From contig CM029663.1 of the NCBI GenBank assembly GCA_017311315.1, forward strand, positions 21,561,412 to 21,625,411: a stretch of 64,000 nt of DNA, in the 5' to 3' direction. This document shows positions 37,201 through 49,300 of this stretch, piece after piece. Origin of the DNA: Dendrocalamus latiflorus (lineage: Eukaryota; Streptophyta; Magnoliopsida; Poales; Poaceae). The position numbers and the translations under genes are program-made. Under the pieces are notes generated by a model that saw only the letters and a list, made by a program, of their open reading frames with translations, had not been told where the DNA came from and searched no databases. Every line of letters begins with the position of its first letter. Within the stretch, counting starts at the first letter, position 1.

Positions 37201-40200
37201 AATGAAAATTAGTTCCTTTTCAACACTTCAGTCTTAAGAGAATTCTTTGTCTATTTATAAAGACATTAAAACCTAAAAGTGTAGCTGTTCATGAAGAAGT
37301 TGTCCAGTTGTTCTGTAAAAGACCTTTCTTACATGTTAAAATTTAAAATCAACAGTAATTTCTTCTGAACTGGTCAACGGTCATTTGTATTATGTGTGTT
37401 CCTGCCATTTCAGATAGAGGAAGAAGAAAAGAAACTTAAGTCTGCTATTGAACAAGCTGAAAAGCAATATTCAGAAGTTAGTTCTGAGATGAAGGATCTT
37501 GAAACAAAATCTAAACAATTTGAAGAATTGGAAGAGCGGTTTGTATTTTCTTCACCTTGCCATTTTTCTTTCAGGCATCTTCTTGTTATTAGATTTGAAG
37601 TTTGTCTACAGGAATCAGGATGCAGATTCTCAAAATAATTTTTATTTACTTTTGGGTATGAACATGCGTACTTGGCACTAACAGGAGAGTCTCCACCTGG
37701 TCATTTTTTCTTTATCTTTATGATCAGTTGTGGCATTGTTATAGGTTATCAGGTATGAGTACAGCACGGTTACACCAAAAAGCATTAGGATTATAATGTT
37801 TGTAATATAGTAGCCATTCTTCACTTCAAATATGGTTCTTGAAATTAAACAGATTGTTTCTATTATTTAACTGAAAATAGTATTCCATATGATTGGTACC
37901 AAAAGATACCAACACTGGAGAATAATATCACACAAACATGGTATGCTACAACAATTACACAGTAGTTTTGCACAATCTGAACTGTTTGGTTGGCTCAAGT
38001 TATGTGTAGAGCTCCAACTACTTGTTAATCAAAGCTGATGTATCATATTTTTTGTTCAGGTATTGGCATGAATTCAACAGCTTTCAATTTCAGCTGACAT
38101 CTCACCAGGTATATACCTATTACAGGCCATATAAATATTTACTTGTCAGAATAACAATATACTGTTTTGTTGTCTTATTTTGAATTCTCCTATATTCTTG
38201 TTGGCACCAAAACTAATATTATTTTCCAACGGAATTTACAGACAATCAGGCATGCATTTTGTTCTAGATCAGTGGTGGGCTCATTGCTCAAGCAATATAA
38301 ACCAAGTCTATGGTTGATTTTGCGCTCATTTTGTTGGCATTAATAAATTGCTTTGAAAAGTTAATATTGATTATGCCATATGCATACTGTCTGCATTATT
38401 ATGTTTCATACTTCCTTGTTTGAAAGTACCATCACAAGTTTTGATTCCTCCTCTACATCCCTGCTTTCTTATGTTCGTGTTGTTTGTCAACATTTTCCCC
38501 TTTGAAGTGGTTACCTGAAAAATTGTCACTTACTCCACTACTACACTGTTCAGGAAGAAAGAGATGCCGTTTTGGCCAAGATAGAAGTTTCACAGATTCA
38601 TCTGGAATTGTTAAAGCGTACAAACGTTCTCAATGATGCATTCTATATTTCACATGATGGAGTGATCGGAACAATAAATAACTTCCGTCTCGGTCGCCTT
38701 CCAAATGTACAGGTAACCATGCAAATGGGCAGATACCACATCGATTTACCATCCCCAGTGCTTCACTTAGTGTTCTATTCAAGCTGTACTAATCCACAAA
38801 TCTCTTGTCACTCTGACCTTAGGTTGAGTGGGATGAGATAAATGCTGCTTGGGGTCAGGCTGCTCTTCTGTTGCATACCATGGCTCAGTACTTCACCCCA
38901 AAATTTCAGTATCCTTGACAGGCATGACATTTTTTACTACAATTTATTTACTGGTCATAAGTGCATGTTCTTTATTGCTAAGTAGCATTTTTGACTTAAT
39001 TGAAGGTATACATAAATGGTAAATCTTAATACAAGTATGCCACAATTGTTTTTTAAAAAGATGATTTTGCTATGGAGTTCCTGAACATTGATGTAGACAC
39101 CGGATCAAGATTCACCCTATGGGAAGTTATCCAAGAGTCACAGACATCAACAATAATACCTACGAACTGTAAGCTTTATGCTCTCAAATGTATTCCTTTT
39201 TTCCCTTCTAGAAGATTCATACTATAGTACTCTCTTTTTTCAAGGTTCATAATAAAATTTTCTGATAACAAACCTTGCTGCCTAGTAAGACATCTAGGGT
39301 CTCCCTCATGAAATAGGTGAGTTATGCTTATTTTATCAAAACTTGAATGCATGATCACATATATATGGTAGTAAAAAAATTGGATTGAACTTGGTTCGCG
39401 CATTAACAGACTTATATTAATCATTACTAGTCCGCTGTCACTGAACATGCATTGAAGCAAATCATCATTGTCCCTTCTATTTGCTGACAGCTTGCTTCGG
39501 GTGCTTATTTTGCATGTTTTTTTGCTCATTTTGTTGGGCAGTGCAATTTTATTATCCTTTGGAAGTTAATAAGCTGCACAGCTAATATTCAGGTTTGGTC
39601 CTGTGAATTTATTCTGGAGCACCCGATTTGACAAAGCCATGACATGGTTTCTGACTTGCCTGCAAGAGTTCGCCGAGTTTGCCATAAGCTTGGATAAAGA
39701 GAACAATGTACCACCTGAGAAGTCATTGAAGCTCCCCTATAAGTAAGGTTTCTTGCAACTTTTTGGTTCTGGTACCATGTCTGAATTTCATGGTTCATGC
39801 TTACATCATCAGTGAAGATTTTTACCTGAGGTGAAATTTGTTCAAATGAATTAGGTTTTACTTGCAACCATATACAGTACTTATAAGATGGGAAAGTGAT
39901 TTCTATGGTTGTGAAATTTTCTTTTTCTTTGGTTTATATGACAATTAATGTAACGTACAAGCAGGAGAACTCTTATGGGGTGACAATTAACAGTGCATTG
40001 GAAAACTCTTCATATTACAGGATTGATGGTGACAAAGTAGGGAGCCACACGATCTTCTTAAGTTTTAATAAACTCGAGAACTGGACAAAGGCGCTAAAAT
40101 ACATGTTGTGCAACTTGAAGTGGGTTCTCTACTGGTTTATCGGCAATACAAGTTTTGCACCTCCCTCTGGATCTTTGTATTTAGCGCAATCTCCAAAGAA

Positions 40201-40210
40201 CAAGAGTTGA
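34252..40210 (+). CDS. ATG6: ATG6 / Beclin-1, autophagy and PI3-kinase complex subunit
   Basis: Subunit of the class III PI3-kinase (VPS34) complex, needed for autophagosome nucleation and vacuolar sorting. Exons: 34252-34405, 35323-35681, 35925-36095, 37414-37538, 38060-38108, 38554-38712, 38823-38908, 39097-39168, 39593-39742, 40021-40210 (TGA); 1515 bases, 504 residues, near family length. Visible: N-terminal CxxC (FKCQECHRAL, residues 25-34), second CxxC in VEQPLCLECMKVL, a long Glu/Lys coiled coil over exons 3-6 (DKMDKEIEDVNTDIKAYEAY, EEEEKKLKSAIEQAEKQY), then the evolutionarily conserved/BARA domain (ISHDGVIGTINNFRLGRLP, INAAWGQAALLLHTMA, FGPVNLFWSTRFDKAMTWF, LENWTKALKYMLCNLKW). The start is the first ATG of a G+C-rich exon. 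Intron 7 is U12 type and its exact edges are ambiguous by two bases. The single-base C-terminal details differ from the O. sativa protein I remember, so the species may not be O. sativa. Confidence 0.96.
36208..36621. mobile_element. hAT-type MITE with tRNA-like core, in ATG6 intron 3
   Basis: A 414-bp element with 17-bp terminal inverted repeats (CATAGTTATTAAAACCG and CGGTTTTAATAACTATG), flanked by a perfect 8-bp target duplication CATATGAG at 36200-36207 and 36622-36629, the length made by hAT transposases. The interior has a pol III A-box-like TGGCAGAGTGG at 36341-36351 and a B box GGTTCGAACCCC at 36384-36395, spaced as in a tRNA gene. It has no coding capacity and is cleanly within the intron, 112 bases past the exon 3 donor. 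Confidence 0.9.
38909..39096 (+). other. U12-type (minor spliceosome) intron 7 of ATG6
   Basis: Donor GTATCCTTG matches the U12 consensus RTATCCTT, and TTCCTGAAC at 39078-39086 matches the U12 branch site TTCCTTRAC, only 11 bases before the AG. No polypyrimidine tract of normal kind lies at the acceptor. GT-AG removal (38909-39096) joins CA|A CAC CGG, giving Gln-His-Arg. An AT-AC choice shifted by two bases (38911-39098) joins CAG T|AC CGG, giving Gln-Tyr-Arg, the residue order I remember as conserved in the family. Both keep frame. Confidence 0.8.
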
Positions 40211-40778
40211 TGCGGTGTTTAAATACGGACGAAGTCCCTGACCTTAGATGCTGACTGTAGCCGCATGTTGACAATATTAATAACGGTCTGCATTTGGTGT
40301 ACAGAAGTGGCAGATATAGCTAGCTCTCTTGTTGCTTGCAAGTCATCGTTGTTATGTACCTGCCATTGTGTTTATGACGGGCATGAATTCCATTAGTATG
40401 TATCAGTTGTGCAGACAAATTGGAATGACAATAAAATAATGCCCTGCCCTGCTGACCCCCCCGCCCCCCCGCGGCGTTAAGTCCAAAGTATCAATCAATA
40501 TTTATAAATTTCTTAATCTAAAAAAAACGTTCATAAACTTCTTTGCTTCCTATAGATGCTTATGAGTTCTTTTCACATTTCAATGCCGAACCCATAAGCG
40601 ATAGTGCTGCATAAAGCCCATTAGCATAATCGCTACATCAAAACCCCATAATACCGTAGTTTAATACCTCCTGTCCTGCTAATATCATAACCCATTCTAT
40701 CAAACCTACAGCAACATCTCCAGCATTTGTTGAATTGGATGTCACTGGAGCTATTCAGGAACAAAGGAATTTTATAGG
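40211..40778 (+). other. ATG6 3' UTR and flank
   Basis: A/T-rich 3' UTR with a likely polyadenylation signal (CAATAAAATAATG near 40428-40440), followed at once by a C-rich run (40457-40470). The rest to the hAT element shows no gene. Confidence 0.55.
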
Positions 40779-40786
40779 ATTCATAC

Positions 40787-41746
40787 CAAGGTTCTAAAAC
40801 ACGATAACTGATGCTCGGTTACCTCACCTTGCAGTGATTATACGGTAATTGGTCTTGTAACCGATTTTTTTATTTTGATAACAGATTTATATATGCAATT
40901 GTATGTTCATGTAAAATCAAAGCCATATTTGATGATATTGTTTTGATGTGTCCATATCTTGTGATGCTTGGTTGATTTCATAGTTAGAACATTAAATGGT
41001 CACACTAAATTTATGCATCTTTCTGAGTATACTTCTACTTAACAGAAAAACAGAGAGAAGAGAACTCAACTTAGCAGTAGGGGAAGAACTCAACTCAACT
41101 GCAGACTGGGCTTGAGGTGGAAGGCCGCTACCAGCGGGAGGGGTTGCAGTAGGGGAGGACGCCGCCTGAGAGAGGAGCTGTAGCAGGGAAGGATGAGGGA
41201 GGAGCTGCAGTAGGGGAGCACGTCGCCTGAGGGAGGAGCCACAACAAGGGAGGATGCCACCAGAGGGAGGAGTCGCAACAGGGGAGGTCGTCATCGGAGG
41301 GAGGAGCCGCAACAAGGGAGGCCGTCGCAAGAGGGAGGAGCCACAGCAGGGGAGCCCATCGCCGGAGGGAGAAGCCACAGCGGGGAGCCCACCGCTAGAG
41401 GGAGGAGATGCAACAGCAGCAGCCATCGTCGCTGCTATCCCATGCCTAGGGTTCCTTCCCACGCTGTCACTATGATGCCGCCCTTGGGCATGTGTGCCAC
41501 TACCAATGCTATAAGCTTGGGCTTTCTCTGCTGGGCTATGCCGCTGTGGGCTTAATTAAATTTGATCGTGGGCTTCATGCCTTCATTACACTGGACAGGC
41601 CACTCATGCGAGTACACGGTCTGTTAGCCGATTACTCACCCAGTTATATCGGTTAAACCGGTTATGTACTCGTTTTTGCCTGCTCGTACTCGATGAGGGG
41701 ACCTAGTCCGAGTACTCGGGCGAGTGCACCTATTTTTAGAACCATG
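40787..41746. mobile_element. Non-autonomous hAT-type element, 960 bp
   Basis: Terminal repeats CAAGGTTCTAAAA at the left and TTTTTAGAACCATG at the right, with perfect 8-bp target duplications ATTCATAC at 40779-40786 and 41747-41754. The core (41050-41420) is an imperfect array of 36-39 bp units such as GGAGGAGCCACAGCAGGGGA, open on the minus strand (41462-40992) as a Ser/Pro/Leu-rich repeat frame beginning MGRNPRHG. I do not take that frame as a gene: it has no family match I recognise and its content comes from the repeat. It lies 577 bp past the ATG6 stop. Confidence 0.87.
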
Positions 41747-41754
41747 ATTCATAC

Positions 41755-43679
41755 AAGAATTATAACGTTTCTTGCAAAATTCTAAAGAAATTTATGCTCC
41801 AAATAACCCCTCTGAAAGATGTGTGTAGGTGCTCAACGGGGGATTTGAAGGAGAATATAGATGCTGCCGCCTTGGATTTCTCAAACATGAAATTTAACAT
41901 GAGGTTTGAGTCAAAGTTTGGAATTGTCGAAAAATAGAAGGTAAGGTAAATTGTTGTAATTTAAGTAGATTAACTACTTTTTATGAACAGCTTAACCTTT
42001 TGGATGATACGCACTGAACTGAAAAAGGACCGTTTCTATGGTTGGAATGCCCTTGGGGTGCACAAATTTTCCACAAATCTGTTCCAATGTTTGAAAGAAC
42101 CATAACTTTAATTAACTCACAACAGTACAATTAACAATAATTAAAAATGAATTAAGAATTATTACAACTCATTAATTACAAGAATGAATTGCAACTCTCA
42201 ATTTCAAAATCTCAAAGAATTGAATTAAAGCAAATTATTACAACTCTTTTTACAAAAATGTTGCATAAATAAAAACTAATACCTAAAGTTACAATTACAT
42301 TAAATTAAGAGCTGCATCTTTCGGTGCTTTGCGTTGTAGTACCCTGTCCTTGCGTTTAGCCAGCATTAGAATCCCAAGTTGGCCGCCCCTCTTTTTCTTT
42401 TGCAGTCGGAGAGCAAATCAAACAACAATCCAAGGGAGAATAAAAAGAGAAGAAATTAGATTTGCCATCAGTACCCTCGGGCTACTAGAGCCAATTAGAG
42501 TAGCGTTCGTTGAGGTTCTCATACCATCCTGGGCCGGTCAGCACCTCTCACTACTAGTGGGCCTCATCATTCGGCATTCAAAATCCAAAGCTCACTTTTT
42601 CCCAAACTTACCTTAGACCCCAAAGAATTCCAAAATAGTGCACAACCCACATTTAGGACCTTCGGTCCGAAGCAACAGAGAACCAAGATACAAGAGAGGA
42701 TAGGCTTGGCATTGCCCAGCTAGGCAACAGTAAGGAACCAGCCAAAACCCCCTCTAATATAAGCCCCAAATCCAGCCAATCGCCTTATTGCCATTCTCAG
42801 AAACCACCGAAAGTAAACCAGCCGAAAGTTCACAAGCCCACAGAAAGCATCCAAACCCCTCACAGCCAAGAATAACCAAGAACACCTGAGCCCTCAAGGC
42901 AACTGAAGCCCATCCCCCATCCATCTTTGCTCTCGGCCGAAGGATAGAGAGCCAGCCCCCATAGAAGCCTCATCACATCGAGTGAGAAGAGAGGAGTGTC
43001 GAAGAAGGGGAGGTAGAACATAGAGGAAGACGAAGGAAAGCGAGGACCACAGGACAAAGAAGTCGATAGGGTGGACCATCACAATGCGACGACCACCACA
43101 AGACGGCGCCCCCAACCGTGACAAGTACCTTGACCACACCTTCGCCCACATCTACAACCACATGAGGATCACACTGCACCCCCCACCCACCGGATGACAC
43201 CTTCTATTCTCAACCCGACACGAGTAGGTCCACATTCCCTTCCATTTTTCTTCCCTTCATTTTTTGGTTCTTTCCTTTAAGATGCTCGGCACTAGTCCTC
43301 GACTTGTCCGGTTGAGCCAGGCAACTGAGAAGGAGGGAGGACCCACCCAGCCCAATCGGTGGCTGCCACAGCAACCGGCGCCCGCCACAGCACCGTGCGC
43401 GCCCTCGTGCTTGGAGAGCCGCTTTCGGGCACGAGCACCCCAAACCCGAGTCCCGCCATCACAACCACTAGGATTCCCCAGAACTGGGTGTGGTAAAACG
43501 TATGAAAACGTAACAAAAACATTAACTAAAATCAAAGCGATTAAGCGTAGATGGAAGTAGAAGAGGAAGGTAGAACCAGAAAGTAGGTGAAGTTGAGCCC
43601 CCTCATCCATAACCACTGACCTAGCCAAGCCCACAGTAGCATACCCCCGTTGGCGGCATCCTCCTTGAGGGTGAAGAGG
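41755..43679. other. No gene recognised; G+C-rich transposon-like region from about 42.3 kb
   Basis: 41760-42320 is A/T rich. From 42330 the sequence turns G+C rich with many overlapping open frames on both strands and none with a recognisable domain; the pattern resembles non-autonomous transposon sequence. No terminal repeats or target duplication could be fixed. Confidence 0.4.
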
Positions 43680-43860
43680 AGGTTGAGGGAGCCATCGAGC
43701 AGCCGAGTAGCCGTAGAAAGCCGAGTAGTTGGAGAAGTCGTAGGAAGCCGAGTAGTTGGAGTAGTTGTAGGAGGCCGAGTAGTTGGAGTAGTCATAGGAG
43801 GTCGAGTAGTCGGAGTAGTCATAGGAGGCCGAGTAGCCGAGTAGTCATCGAAGTAGCTGA
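43680..43860. repeat. 27-bp minisatellite
   Basis: Units such as GAGTAGTTGGAGTAGTCATA (followed by GGAGGCC) repeat about five to six times with base changes and a shorter last unit. Because 27 is divisible by three the minus strand stays open and reads repeats of TTPTTRPPT; this is a product of the array and not evidence for a protein. Confidence 0.85.
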
Positions 43861-46202
43861 GTGGCCGAAGTAGTAGTTGGAGCGGCCATAGCCAGAGTAG
43901 CCGAACCGTCAGAAATTAAAAGCCACAGATCCGGTGAGCAGCCGCCAGATCCGGCAGGTAGCCACCAGATCTGGCGAGGAGTCGGTAGAACCTGCTAGAT
44001 TCAATGAGAGCGGTCAGAGGAGGAGAGATCCATCCAGATCTAAGCCAGGAAAGGCAAGCGCTCCGGGTAGTTAAGCTAGGAAGAGCCACAAGCCTCGAGG
44101 AGGAAGAGCGGAGGAAGAGGAGAGCAGCGACCAAGAACCGAGTGTCGATTGAGTGGAAGAGGAGAAGCGTTTTCCCACTAACCAAGAGGAGCCAATCATT
44201 AAAGGCAAGGAGGGAGGAGTGCGAAGCATCGGCCAAGTGGAGGAGCGTGAAGCATTGACTGAGTAAAGGAGGCGGAGCTATTTCGTCGGCCACATGGCAA
44301 TGGGCCAAGTGTTGGGTTGGGCTGAAAGGCCTGGGCCTTCAAGGTAGTTTTAGTAGTAGGTTAGCAAGTTTTTGTTTCGAATTCACCAATGTGGGAAAAG
44401 GGGAAATTTTCTAATTTATTAGTACCTTAATTAAATAATTTTCTATAATAGAGCATCTGTCTGTAATGAAGAAATCAACCAGACTCAAGCCAAGGTAGCA
44501 GGGCAAATTGTCATTGATTTTCCAGCACTTACTACTACTCAAGCAAGCTAATTCTTGATAACAGACATAGTTATGTCAAATATACAAATTATTTCGTGTA
44601 TCATTATGGTATACTTGCATTAGAAAATGTTTTTGAAAAAGTGAATGGAGTATAAAGATGAAGAGTTAAGTATGAGAAAGAAAAGGGGAGAAAAAGAAAT
44701 AGAAAGAAGAGTATGAGTTAGAGTCTGTGGTCTGGTTGAGAGGAGCAGCATGACTACAGATGTATGTAAATAGGAGGGTAAAGGGGACTTTAAAAAGATA
44801 GAGAGAGGGAAGGTAGGACCCCTTTACATATGGCTAGAATATAAGGACCTACAAAACTCTCACTCGGATCAGGGACCGTAAATAAAGTGCCAACCATTTT
44901 TTTCGTCTCGGACAGGTAGAAATTAGTACCTTGTTACATTATTCGTCCCTCCACATTTGGTAAGTAAATATGTGTGAGTAGAGATGGATGGAGTTCAAGA
45001 CCAATAATGCTAGTCTAGAATTGAGTAAGTCCCAAGGTGCTATATACGTAGGTGGAGTGTTGGGTCGGGAGCCGGTCCAACTAAACATTATTTGAAGTCG
45101 GTAGAGCTCGGGAGAGCGACTCGGTATACCGGCGAAAGATAAATGGGCTGGAGAATTGAGCAACGAAACTTGGAAAAGGTTCTGTACTTTGAACTTGACC
45201 CTACACCAAAGAAAATATGAAAAGCCTAGTTCTGATGGTTTAGAGTAGCTATGGGTACAATGGCACAATCCTGCGCAGTGCTAAATAAAACCATCAATTC
45301 ATATCAGTCTCTTGAATTGGAGACTACGGTGATCACTAGGGATTTTTCTTCACCGAGTGAAAAGTAGAATTTTCATAAATTAAAAAGATGTCACTTAATT
45401 TAAGGAGGCTAATTTCAGAAAGCAAATGATTAGAAATGGAAGTAAGGACAGAGAAGCATACAATGCATTTTGCTATTATAATGCTTGTTAAGTACGTTGG
45501 TACTCACTCTTCCTATTATTTTCCTTTGTTAGACCCTGCTTCACTCAAAGAATACTCCGAGCCCAGATGAAGAGGCAGCAGGCATAGTCGAGCTCACTGG
45601 GGAGGAGAATGATGGGGAGGTGGACCCCCTAAACAGTGGTTGGGATGAGTAGACAATCGGTGGAGCCGAGCAGGAGAGCCATTGGGTATGAGTTGTACCT
45701 TTTGTCCCCTATGTATTTGTAATTAAGACAATAGTCTTCGAGGCAAGTACTATAATAAACGTACAGTTTCTATATTATTGTTCTACTGCATGACTCTGGT
45801 AAAGACGTATTATTTGCCAGAACAATGTTTACTCGGTAAATAATAATTTATTGTTTAAGTGTGATAATCCCCAGAATAATTAGACGGGCGCCACAATGTT
45901 CCAGAAGGTGATCCGGTTGGCCAAGTTAGACTCCAAGAATTAAAGAAAATGTTGTTTTTTCTGTGCCAAGTTATTGCAAAGGAGTTATGGTTGATTAGAG
46001 CCCCCCACTGCCAGCAACCGACGACCGTTGAATCCTTATTGCGCGAGGGGACCGGCCGTGCGCTGCACGCCCACCGCCGTACGTACCGTGCCATATCGCC
46101 GTGTCAATAAATTTAATTACTTTTAATTTAAATTTAATCCAACCGGCAAACGAAATCATATTATGAGTTGTAGAGGATCGCAGTCGCGCCCATGCATCTG
46201 CA
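43861..46202. other. Intergenic, no gene recognised
   Basis: 43890-44300 continues the G+C-rich patch (repeated CCAGATCCGG/CCAGATCTGG words). 44340-46100 is A/T to mixed composition; 45540-45680 has an open GAG-rich stretch without recognisable family. LACS promoter sequence begins towards 46100. Confidence 0.4.
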
Positions 46203-46209
46203 TATATAT
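46203..46209 (+). promoter_or_regulatory. TATA box of the LACS gene
   Basis: TATATAT inside GCATATATATGGGAGCG, 150 bases before the ATG at 46353. It puts transcription start near 46235, so the (GA)n tract would lie in the 5' leader. Confidence 0.6.
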
Positions 46210-46288
46210 GGGAGCGCAAGGCTGGCCTCGCCTCCCTCATAAATTCCTTCTTCTTCGTCTGCTGTTGCTGCGCCGCTTGCACGCGTAC

Positions 46289-46290
<2 letters not shown>

Positions 46291-46340
<50 letters not shown>
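46291..46340 (+). repeat. (GA)25 microsatellite in the LACS leader
   Basis: Fifty bases of uninterrupted GA between the likely transcription start and the ATG at 46353. (GA)n tracts in 5' leaders are common in plants and bind GAGA-binding (BBR/BPC) proteins (general knowledge). Being perfect, the tract should vary in length between accessions. Confidence 0.95.
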
Positions 46341-46343
<3 letters not shown>

Positions 46344-46352
46344 GAGGGAGAG

Positions 46353-49300
46353 ATGGTGGGATCCATGAAGCACCTAGTGCAGGTGGAGGAAGGCAGAGAG
46401 GCGGCGGACGGGGCCCCCTCAGCCGGGCCCACGTACCGCTGCGCAGCCGGGGCCGGCGGAGCCTCGCCGCCCGCCGTGCCGGGGCTCGACTGCTGCTGGG
46501 ACATATTCCGGTACGTCGTTCGTCACGAATCCTCATGATCTGCACCACCATCTCTGAAATTATTGGCGCCTGTTGTTCGTCTCATCTCCACATAGATCTG
46601 TCGTTTGTTTTGCAATATCGAATTCAGTCTGAATGCTAAATAACACGTCCAATTTCGATATGAAACCAACGAAATTCTCTGTAAAAAAAATCCATTTGAT
46701 CCCCTGATGACATGTTTACAGTTTGTCCGTGGAGAAGTACCCCGGTAACCGGATGATGGGCCGCCGCGAAATCGTGGACGGAAAGGTCGATCCGCGGCTC
46801 TCGGTTTCTCAAACGAGATCTCTTTCTCAAACTGGCTTCCATACGTTCGCACAGCACGCTTCTCTGTTTTTTTTTCTGGTGAATTGATTTGTCGTCTCCG
46901 TCTCCGTGTTAATATCGCATCAGGCTGGCCAGTACACATGGATGACTTACAAAGAAGCGTACGACACCGTGCTCAAGGTGGGGGCGTCGATCCGGAGCTG
47001 CGGCGTTGGCAAGGTACGTGCGGGAATCTGACGCTTGCTCTGTGATCTTGCACACTGGGGAATCGGGAATGGTTCTCGACTTGTTTTGGTATTCTCTCAT
47101 GTTTAGTGTTCTAGTAATGTTCAGAAACTGTGTGCCGATCGGTTGCTCGGTTTGATTATCTGCAGGGAGGACGCTGTGGTATCTACGGAGCCAATTGCCC
47201 CGAGTGGGTTATCAGTATGCAGGTATGCCATATATATGATAACTATGTGGATTAATAATGCTTAATATGTGCAGCAAATTAGAAACAATGGATGTTAATG
47301 TGTTACTACTACCGTTACATAATCGCTGTGTTCGTTACAGTGTTATCAAATGTTTAGTCCAATTTGTGTACCCCAACCTTCTAAATTGTCCAAAAGAACC
47401 ACTCCTCTTTAAACCACGAGTCCTACAAAATTTCCTCTTCTACTGAAAGAAAAAACAGCAATTTTTCAGTCCATGGGTTTATATTTTGTCGATTGTTTTG
47501 GTCCTATGAAGAAGAAAATGTGGGAAATTTTTGTGTAAATTTCTCTGTTGGAATCTCCTAATTCTACTGCAATGTATTAAAACAATATTGCATCTCTTTG
47601 TTTATCACATCACAACTTTCACAATGCTATCACTGTTTCCTTATTACCTATGTTCTTTGCTAAATTTTGCAGGCCTGTAATGCCCATGGCATTTACTGTG
47701 TTCCGTTGTATGACACACTTGGTAAGTCTTGCTTGGTTTCATTTAGTACTGGAAACGCATGACATGGTATCTGGAATTGTCTTGTTTGCAAAGCAATTAT
47801 CAACATCACCATGTATACGAGAACTCTTATGTCGCACTTGCTTGTCAGAGGTTTGGTTTCTGGAAGTTGTTAATAATGGTGTGCTGACATCACCCATGAA
47901 TTCTTATATTTGTAGGTGCCGGGGCTGTGGAATTTATATTGTGCCACGCAGAGGTAGAAATTGCTTTTGTAGAGGAAAAGAAGATTGGAGAGGTACATTC
48001 CTTCACTGGAACACCAACTATTCAATGACGAGTTACCCATACTGGGAAGCATGTTCGTAATGCTATTTGCTATATGCCTAAGACGCTGGCACAGGCCAGA
48101 TGCTTTTAGCGGGCTAGTCGTTTCTTAGCTTCTTCTCCCGTTCCTCCTTTCTTCTGTTCTTTTATCTGTTTGTAAATCCCTTTTTCCCTTGCAATAAAAT
48201 GAGCAGGTCCTCTGCTATTTCTGTATATTTAACTTGGATGTTTCCTTTTTAAGAATCTCTTTCGGAGCTACAAGCCACTTATGAAAATAAGACATGAAAA
48301 TGACCTTTTGTCGCCCACAGAATATCCCAGAGTCTTATATTCTGCGGAATCTCGTTGTAACATTCTACAATTGTTATTTCTGCGATCCAAATGGCCAATG
48401 GGTGGTTTTCCTATCGCCTAATGAGATTCTAAAAAGGACATGAAAATGTATTTTAACATTTTTTGTTCTTTTCAGGTACTAAAGACATTTCCCAATGTGA
48501 CCCAATTTTTGAAGAGTAAGTTAGAGATGAGTTCTGTCTGTGTTATTAATCTATAATGTGATGTATATGTTTTACTGATATCATTTTATTTGAAGCAATT
48601 GTGAGCTTTGGTATGGTCAATCCTGAACTGAGGGAAAAGGTTGAACAGAATGGTTTGTCCATCTACTCGTGGGACGAGTTTTTGCAAATGGTAAGGTTCT
48701 CACTTCCTGAGCCAACTCAAAAGGAATAATTGTTTTGCTAAAACAATACTACTGAAGTACTGATCTATTAAAGGCATTATTTCTTTTTTTCTATCTCAAC
48801 TCTATATAGAATTTTAAGGACAACCTTGTGAGCAATATGATTTGATAGTCATCTGATACTCGAATGACTAACTTCTATCTGTTTTAACTATAGGAAGGTG
48901 AAGAGAAGTATGAACTTCCTCTGAAGAAAAAGGATGACATATGCACAATAATGTACACCAGTGGAACAACAGGTGATCCTAAGGGAGTTTTAATCTCTAA
49001 TAGGAGCATTGTTACCATTGTTTCGGCAGTAGATGAGTTCCTTAGCAATTCAAATGAGCAGGTAAGCTATTCACATTCCATTGCATTTTTTTTGTGCCTT
49101 TTTTTGCGAGGAACAGTTTTATGTACGTTAAGTTATCTTTTCATTTTTCTAAATATCATTTCGTTGGAACAGCTTTGCGAGGATGATGTTTACATTTCTT
49201 ATCTTCCACTTGCCCATATATTTGACCGCGTGATTGAGGAGGTGTTCATTCACCACGGCGCCTCAATCGGATTTTGGCGTGGGGTAAGGATGATAAAACG

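Noticed and set aside
40992..41462. 156-residue minus-strand frame in the hAT-type element
   Set aside because: Repeat-derived Ser/Pro/Leu content inside a bounded transposon; no family recognised.
47650..48060. 136-residue frame across LACS exons 5 and 6
   Set aside because: It reads exon 6 in the wrong frame and runs through introns; the spliced LACS frame explains the region.
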